From: Phorcus lineatus
Taxonomy: Eukaryota > Mollusca > Gastropoda > Trochida > Trochidae
Direction: 5' to 3'
Length of the DNA stretch: 64,000 bases
Assembly (NCBI GenBank): GCA_921293015.1
Contig: OV121096.1
Coordinates: 7,134,285 to 7,198,284 of the forward strand
The translations under genes were made by a program, and so were the position numbers. Below are positions 58,102 to 64,000 of the stretch, piece after piece. Positions within the stretch are counted from its first letter, which is position 1. Every line of letters begins with the position of its first letter. The notes beneath the pieces were generated by a model that worked only from the letters and a program-made list of their open reading frames with translations, had not been told where the DNA came from and did not search any database.

Positions 58102-60204
58102 CTGAAAGCAGATAGAAAATCTAATGAAGAAACAAAGAAATTTTTTTACAAGCTCCTGGGCAGTCAGGTTGTGATTGTTAGATACTAAAATTGTGTAAGT
58201 GGTTTTGCAAGGCCACATTAATTTTGCCTGCATTCCCCCTTTCAACAATATTGGACATGATATGAAACAATTACCATCATATTTGGCAGAAGATTCTTAT
58301 AATCTGATTCACCTTATCTCATGATAAATGTGGAAAAACATTATGATCCTGAATATTAATGACAATAAATGACTATCATGAAGGTGCATGCTTTTTTAGA
58401 TAAACAAACAGATCTTACAAAAACCCAAGCAAATGTTAACGATAGCAAAACAATGTTTATTAATCTAACATGTTGGGTTTACCTATGCAAATCCATACCC
58501 TTATCTTAAAATATTAAAAGGCGCTCACACTAAAATGGCTGCCAGCAGTTTTCACTTGAAACTTTATAATTTCTTCTACGACCATAACCAGTTCGAGTCA
58601 TGAGATGTTTGTCACTCTGAAAATACTTTTTAAAAATGTTCTCCTGCACATCTAAACTTCATCAAAGCAATAATAAAACATACCCAGATGCATTTCATGA
58701 AAACATTGTTTTCTAACATTGCATGTTAATCATACAAACAACAAATCCCTTCAAAATTTGCAATGGATTTGAAATAAACCTCATGAAATTAGATCGCAGA
58801 TTATCAGAAATTCAAGTGCAAGGTTAATATTCAAACTCATATTTAAATCTTGAGATCAAAAGTTTTAGAAATGAGGACAGATTTATAAACTTAATAACGC
58901 ATCGACTTGAATAGCTTAATCCATTTAATAAACAGATGTAATAAGTTTACCCTCTGTTCATGCAAAACACTGGTTTATTGATAAACGACATACACATGAG
59001 CAAGACACAGTTATCCAAAAATATCCAGATTTTCCAGTTCAAAGGGGCAATGCTACCATGTAAACATATTCTTTTATGAATGAAATTCCTCATCCCACAC
59101 TGCAAACAAACTTCAAATTTGTTGCCAATCTTTTGTATAATTATTAAGTTCAACAAAATAATGTTTGTCATGCCTTGAGTTATATCACAAGAGTCTTGCT
59201 CCACTTACAGCAAGGTTCTAACAGTTCACACAATATCAGAAATGGTAGAATTCCTCCCCAAACAAACTTGTCTTAATTCCAGCGATTCTTTAGTGTTCTA
59301 TTTGGACAAATCCGAATCACAGTAAACTGTTACCTGTTATTTGGCATCTGTTAGTCCCAGATAACAGATACCTGAGATTTGTACCTGAGATCTTGTGGCT
59401 TCACAATGGACACCTTTAACAACCTGGGTATTAACTAGTCATTCTAATGCTAACATTAGACACATGTCTAATACAAGTCAATTAATTAAAGAGATTGTAC
59501 ATTAGGGATATTGCTCCTTTGCCAGGGAGGGCAATTGATTTTGTGTTGAATGTTTGAATTTTTTGCATACAGTTACCAATTATGAGTCACAAAAATCCCA
59601 GACTGACTATATAGGCCTATTCTCATTCTCTCTATTCTCCAGTCCCTGTTAAAATTATTGGCTCACTTTTGCAAGGCAAATTTGAATGCACCCCAGGCAA
59701 ATAGTTCATCAGTCATTCCTCTGGTGTTTGCAACCATTTCAGAACTTTACGTGTATTCTAGCCCTCAATATTGAAACTATCCTTCACCAATGTCGTAAGA
59801 CAGGGCTTACCATGTCATTCACAAAAAAAGTGACGTAGACTTCATGAAAATGTAATTAAAATAGCTCATGCATACCTTCTTCAAATACAGAAAGAACATA
59901 AAAAGGCGATAAACTCATTGAAGAATGTGTATGTCTAAAATATCAGCAATGCAATTACTAGATTCTCGGATATTACACATGTGATGCAAACTCAAATAGG
60001 ACATACTTGATTTAATTGGCAGCCGATAAGCAGCGTCACCAAAACTGTAAAACGGGCATGAAAATGAAAATGAAAATATTTGCAAACGGGACATGAAAGA
60101 TTGGTGTAAGTGATTATCATGATGCTTGGCACGAATAATTGGTTCAATATAGTTGCTTTGCCATATATATGAGAACATGACTTTAACAGTCCCATGACAT
60201 CTGC

Positions 60205-60625
60205 AGTCTATTTCTGCCAACAGTCTAACTCTGATTACAACCCTGACAGTCCCAAAATGCCTCCAGCTCCATTCAGCCCACAGTCTATTTCTGCAGTCTT
60301 TACTGATTACAACCCTGACAGTCCCAATATGCCTTATGTTCCATTCTGCTTACTGTCTATTTCTGCCAACAGTCTAATTCTGATTACAACCCTGACAGTC
60401 CCAGTAGGCCTTAAGTTCCATTCTGCCTACTGTCTTTAAATATGCAGTCTTTTTCTGAATAAAACCCTGACAGTCCCAGTAAGCCTTCAGCTCCATTCTG
60501 CCTACTGTCTTTTATGCAGTCTTTTTCTGATTAAAACCCTGACAGTCCCAGTATGCTTCAGTTCCATTCTGGCTACTGTCTATTTCTGCCAACAGTCTAA
60601 TTCTTATTACAATTTTGACAATCCC
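60205..60625. repeat. Minisatellite, ~75-80 bp units, six copies
   Basis: GATTACAACCCTGACAGTCC recurs at roughly 75-80 bp intervals, each followed by CAGTATGCC and TTCCATTCTGCCTACTGTCT. The open frame that crosses it is repeat-derived. Confidence 0.85.
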
Positions 60626-61124
60626 ATTATGCATCTAATGAATGTAATGCAAAATGTTTTGTAAATTTTTGATAGGTATCAATCTAGTTAAATCTAGCTG
60701 TAACACAAATTGATGATGACAATACATCCGGAAGTCTGTTAATACATCTACAGAATTACACATCTATTCCGTGTCGAGCAGGCGCCAACATATGCCAATC
60801 AAAAAAAACCTGGCCCTGCTCTTCAAAACTCGAGTCAATGTGATTGTTTCGCCGTTCTTGAGTGAATTGTGTTGAAAAATGTTATGACAGCATCAATTCT
60901 GTGCATATAATGTTGACGGAATATTTTTGTGCTGTTTATTTTTTCATTTGTGCAAAAGATGTATTGACAGATCAATTCATCTATTTTAACTAGATTAGAT
61001 AGGGATTTTTTAAACAATCAACTGACCACGTATCTTAATCATATTTTGAAATATCCACTAATCGACCTTTACAAATTATTGATTTAATAATGTTGAAGAA
61101 TACTGATCAAAAATTCTAAAACAT

Positions 61125-61500
61125 TAAAGGGCAACAGAGTATGTTGTTGGAGTCAAATACTTCATAAACAAACTTCATAAACAGTTTTATCTTATCAAGG
61201 AGAGTTGGTTTGTTCTGAAAATCAGCATCTAATTAAGTGCTTAAAAGTTCAGTATAGTTTCATATAAACAGGTTAAAGTCATGATTTGTGATCGAAAACC
61301 GGACAATAGCATGCGTCAATGAATTAAACGTAATTTTTTAAACTGATTTACAGAAAAACCAAAGACAAATATTGATTGGTAGGTCAATTAACTAATATGT
61401 ATATTTAAATTGGAAGCAGAATTTCAACTTCCTGGCATTTATATGGCCGTTTTTTAATAAATCTTTGAAAACAAGAAAATATCATAGTTTGGATATTTTA
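61125..61500 (-). repeat. Dispersed ~400-bp repeat, copy C (inverted)
   Basis: Read on the minus strand it carries TTTGACTCCAACAACATACT at one end, TTGTCCGGTTTTCGATCACA in the middle and AACGGCCATATAAATGCCA at the other, colinear with copies A and B. Confidence 0.65.
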
Positions 61501-63613
61501 GCAATAAATATGCAGCTTTAGAGGGGCGATTTATAGTACTTATAGTCTTTGGCTCTTATTCCAGCCACAGAAAAAATCATCAAAAATACTCAGTGTCACT
61601 TTAAACCAATGGCTTCAATCCCTAAAACAGGTGCTCATTTACAACTAAATTTCTGTTCAATTTGAAATCTGGATAGTAGTGGTCAACAACTGCATACTTT
61701 CTCCCACTGACCGGTGGACAGATGTCCACTGTTAAGGCTCTCGTCCAACATGTCTAAGCCAACAAGCAAATCCTTTAATCTGGAATGTGTCTGTGTTTGG
61801 TTTGATCAAGGTCTTCAACTGTCTGGCTGGTCGGTGAATAAAGCACATTTTTTACACTTTTTTCTCTGTGATGAGTTTATCCTTTTTTAAACATAATTCA
61901 CGACAGGTGTGATGTCTGATCTGCCTGTTGTTTTAGCAGGTGTCAAAATCAGGGATTTGATGTTTTCTTCAGCAAATAAAGTCAATGTTTATAATTATTT
62001 CTTCACCAATTTAATCAATTCTTTTGTACCACTTCAGAAAAAAATGTTTTGAGTCAAAAGTGATTTGTCAGGGTGTTCAATGGATTTGCTTAATTTATAT
62101 GAAATATTTATATATGTATTTGAATATCAACATGCTTATATTACATATTTATATGGTAGTAACCGAAAAAAAGAATATCTACCCATACCTTATTGAAATT
62201 TTAAAATATGTAACTAAAACATTAGATATTTTGTCTACATTAAGATTAACATGATCAAACTATTTTTTTATCTGAAATCTAATAATTATTAAGTGATCAA
62301 ATTTAGCGATACAACCAACATTGCGATATATATAGAGGAATACATCCAATATTGCGATATATAGCAATACAAGCAATACATAATTTGACTTTTCATATAA
62401 TACTGTTGAAAAATGTTTAAAAAGATAATTCCTTTTTAATGTTCTTTATTGTGAATGTACTTTAAAAATTCCTAGTAGAGCATGAAATGTACACTAACTT
62501 AATGCTTAACTTCAGATTCTCATGGTCAAGACATGTCCCAAAAAATATTTTATTTCTGTTTAAACTTTCTGCAAAAGTATTTTGGATGATTTATTTAAAG
62601 ATTCTCACTTCTTAGTGTGGCAGGCTTAAGATAAAACCTTACCTCGTAATTCAAATTTTTACAGTCTTAACATGTTTTTGAAAACTCATCTCTTTTTCAT
62701 TTTTTTCTAGAAATTACATGTGAAAGGATACAATTTCTCTAAGCATACCATCGGAATGAGTTCTCTAAGTCTATTGTTCTTTGTCTGTCCGGGAGGTTAA
62801 TATTGGCTTCTTAATGATCTGTGGGGTGTGATGTTATGATCATAATAACATATTATTTAGCAAGTAAATACAGTTGTTAACTTTAAGGCGATCGCACCAA
62901 TGTGATAAATGTGGCCAACGAGAAAAAAACCCCAGGCATTTTCATAAAGTTAAGCTTTTTAATGCATGGTTTTCCTGTTTATGTCTGGGCAGAGACAAAT
63001 ATTTTTCTACATGGTGTATGACATTTAAAAATAAGTCAAAATATGCAAACATAAAAACATTTTATATACATAATAAATGGATTTATTGTTGTTGAAAAAA
63101 AAATTCAGAAAAATTATGTTGGCACAGATTAAATAATGAGTTTTTCAATGGTGTTCTGAAAAGCAGACATTATTGCTGTAGATTTGGTTGATTTCTTACA
63201 ACATTTCATACAAGAAGAGCAATCAAAAAAATTATCACGAGAAACTTCACGCACCTTGCTGATTTCTAAATTGTTGGGATGAGAAAAAATTTTGGAATGC
63301 TGGTTTGCACTGAATTTATATTTTTTAAATCAGAATTAAATCCTTATTGCATGTCTCAACTCTACTCCAAACAAAAGTCCAAATTTGGAATTCTTTTTTT
63401 GAACTTTTTACACTTAAAACAAAGAAATACAGGAACTTGAAATTCTCAAAAATTAAAGACACACAGACACTTTGAAAAAGTAGCAAGGATTAAATGAAAA
63501 GATTTGCTTTGGTTATTATGATAGCATGTGTTTTAATATGTAAATGTCAACATGTAATATTATTTCATGTACAACCACATGGCATGTAATATAAGCAACT
63601 GGGAAGGAAGTTA

Positions 63614-64000
63614 CCTTTGTATCTATAGCCATATGATAACCACAGAATAGTAAAATGAATAGGATACAACCTTTGTATCTATAGTCATACGATAACCAAA
63701 GAATAGTAAAATGAGAGGATACTACCTTTGTATCTATAGTCATACGATAACCAAAGAATAGTAAAATGAATAGGATACTACCTTTGTATCTATAGTCATA
63801 TGATAACCAAAGAATAGTAAAATGAATAGGATGATACCTTTATATCTATAGTCATATGATAACTGAAGAATAGTAAAATGAATAGGATAATACCTTTGTA
63901 TCTATAGTCATATGATAACCAAAGAATAGTAAAATGAAGAGGATAATACCTTTGTATCTATAGCCATATGATAACCAAAGAATAGTAAAATGAATAGGAT
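63614..64000. repeat. 56-bp tandem repeat, ~7 copies, running off the window
   Basis: Unit ACCTTTGTATCTATAGTCAT plus ATGATAACCAAAGAATAGTA plus AAATGAATAGGATACT. Copies are nearly identical, indicating recent expansion; the array continues past the window end. Confidence 0.92.

Larger units (their letters stand above)
58102..64000. other. Presumed 5' intron or flank of the KIAA1549-like gene
   Basis: No exon encoding a Met plus signal peptide and ending in phase 1 was found on the minus strand. Holds two tandem repeats and dispersed repeat copy C. The first exon is most likely beyond the window. Confidence 0.5.

Noticed and set aside
58947-60220. Search for the signal-peptide exon of the KIAA1549-like gene in minus-strand frames
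   Set aside because: No frame shows Met plus hydrophobic core ending at a GT donor in phase 1.
60194-60439. 81-codon frame with repeated DYNPDSP
   Set aside because: Translation of the 75-80 bp minisatellite; later copies break the frame.

Overview
This is AT-rich animal nuclear DNA. It has spliced genes with GT-AG introns, long repeat-filled introns, SINEs, a LINE, and several TIR transposons and MITEs. Gene content and repeat style suggest a lophotrochozoan, most likely a bivalve mollusc; this is inference, as no species-diagnostic sequence was seen.

Layout. (1) 1-5.4 kb: intergenic, with a short TIR element with a 10-bp target duplication, a tRNA-derived SINE and a Tc1-type MITE. (2) 5.5-13.7 kb, plus strand: a complete seven-exon gene for a glucoside xylosyltransferase (GXYLT1/2 family), 527 residues, every splice phase consistent. 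Its introns hold a palindromic TIR element, a dead Tc1 transposase and a dispersed repeat. (3) 13.7-25.7 kb: gene-free and repeat-rich, with a 1.55-kb nested inverted-repeat structure containing a 66-bp perfect palindrome, a SINE with an internal duplication, and a 5'-truncated L1/Tx1-type LINE with an intact 717-codon frame and a 15-bp target duplication. (4) 25.73-30.38 kb: a 4.65-kb transposon-like unit with 30-bp terminal inverted repeats. It has inverted arrays of ~192-bp repeats, each carrying a paired GGTAACAG motif, and a remnant gene expanded by a 15-copy 48-bp coding minisatellite. (5) 30.4 to at least 58.1 kb, minus strand: a large KIAA1549 (UPF0606) homologue. A 6.08-kb Ser/Thr-rich mucin-like exon is followed by a membrane-proximal domain, one transmembrane helix and an intracellular tail over eleven small exons. 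The 5' end was not found and is probably beyond the window. (6) 58.1-64 kb: presumed 5' intron or flank, with minisatellites.

Most notable observations: an alternative first exon in the KIAA1549-like gene (42756-42782) that would give a 540-residue intracellular isoform with an N-myristoylation/polybasic start; the architecture of the 25.7-30.4 kb element; and the insertion of that element 18 nt beyond the KIAA1549-like stop codon, so that it must supply most of the 3' UTR. All exon boundaries were read by eye from frame, splice consensus and family resemblance; no alignment or transcript data were available.
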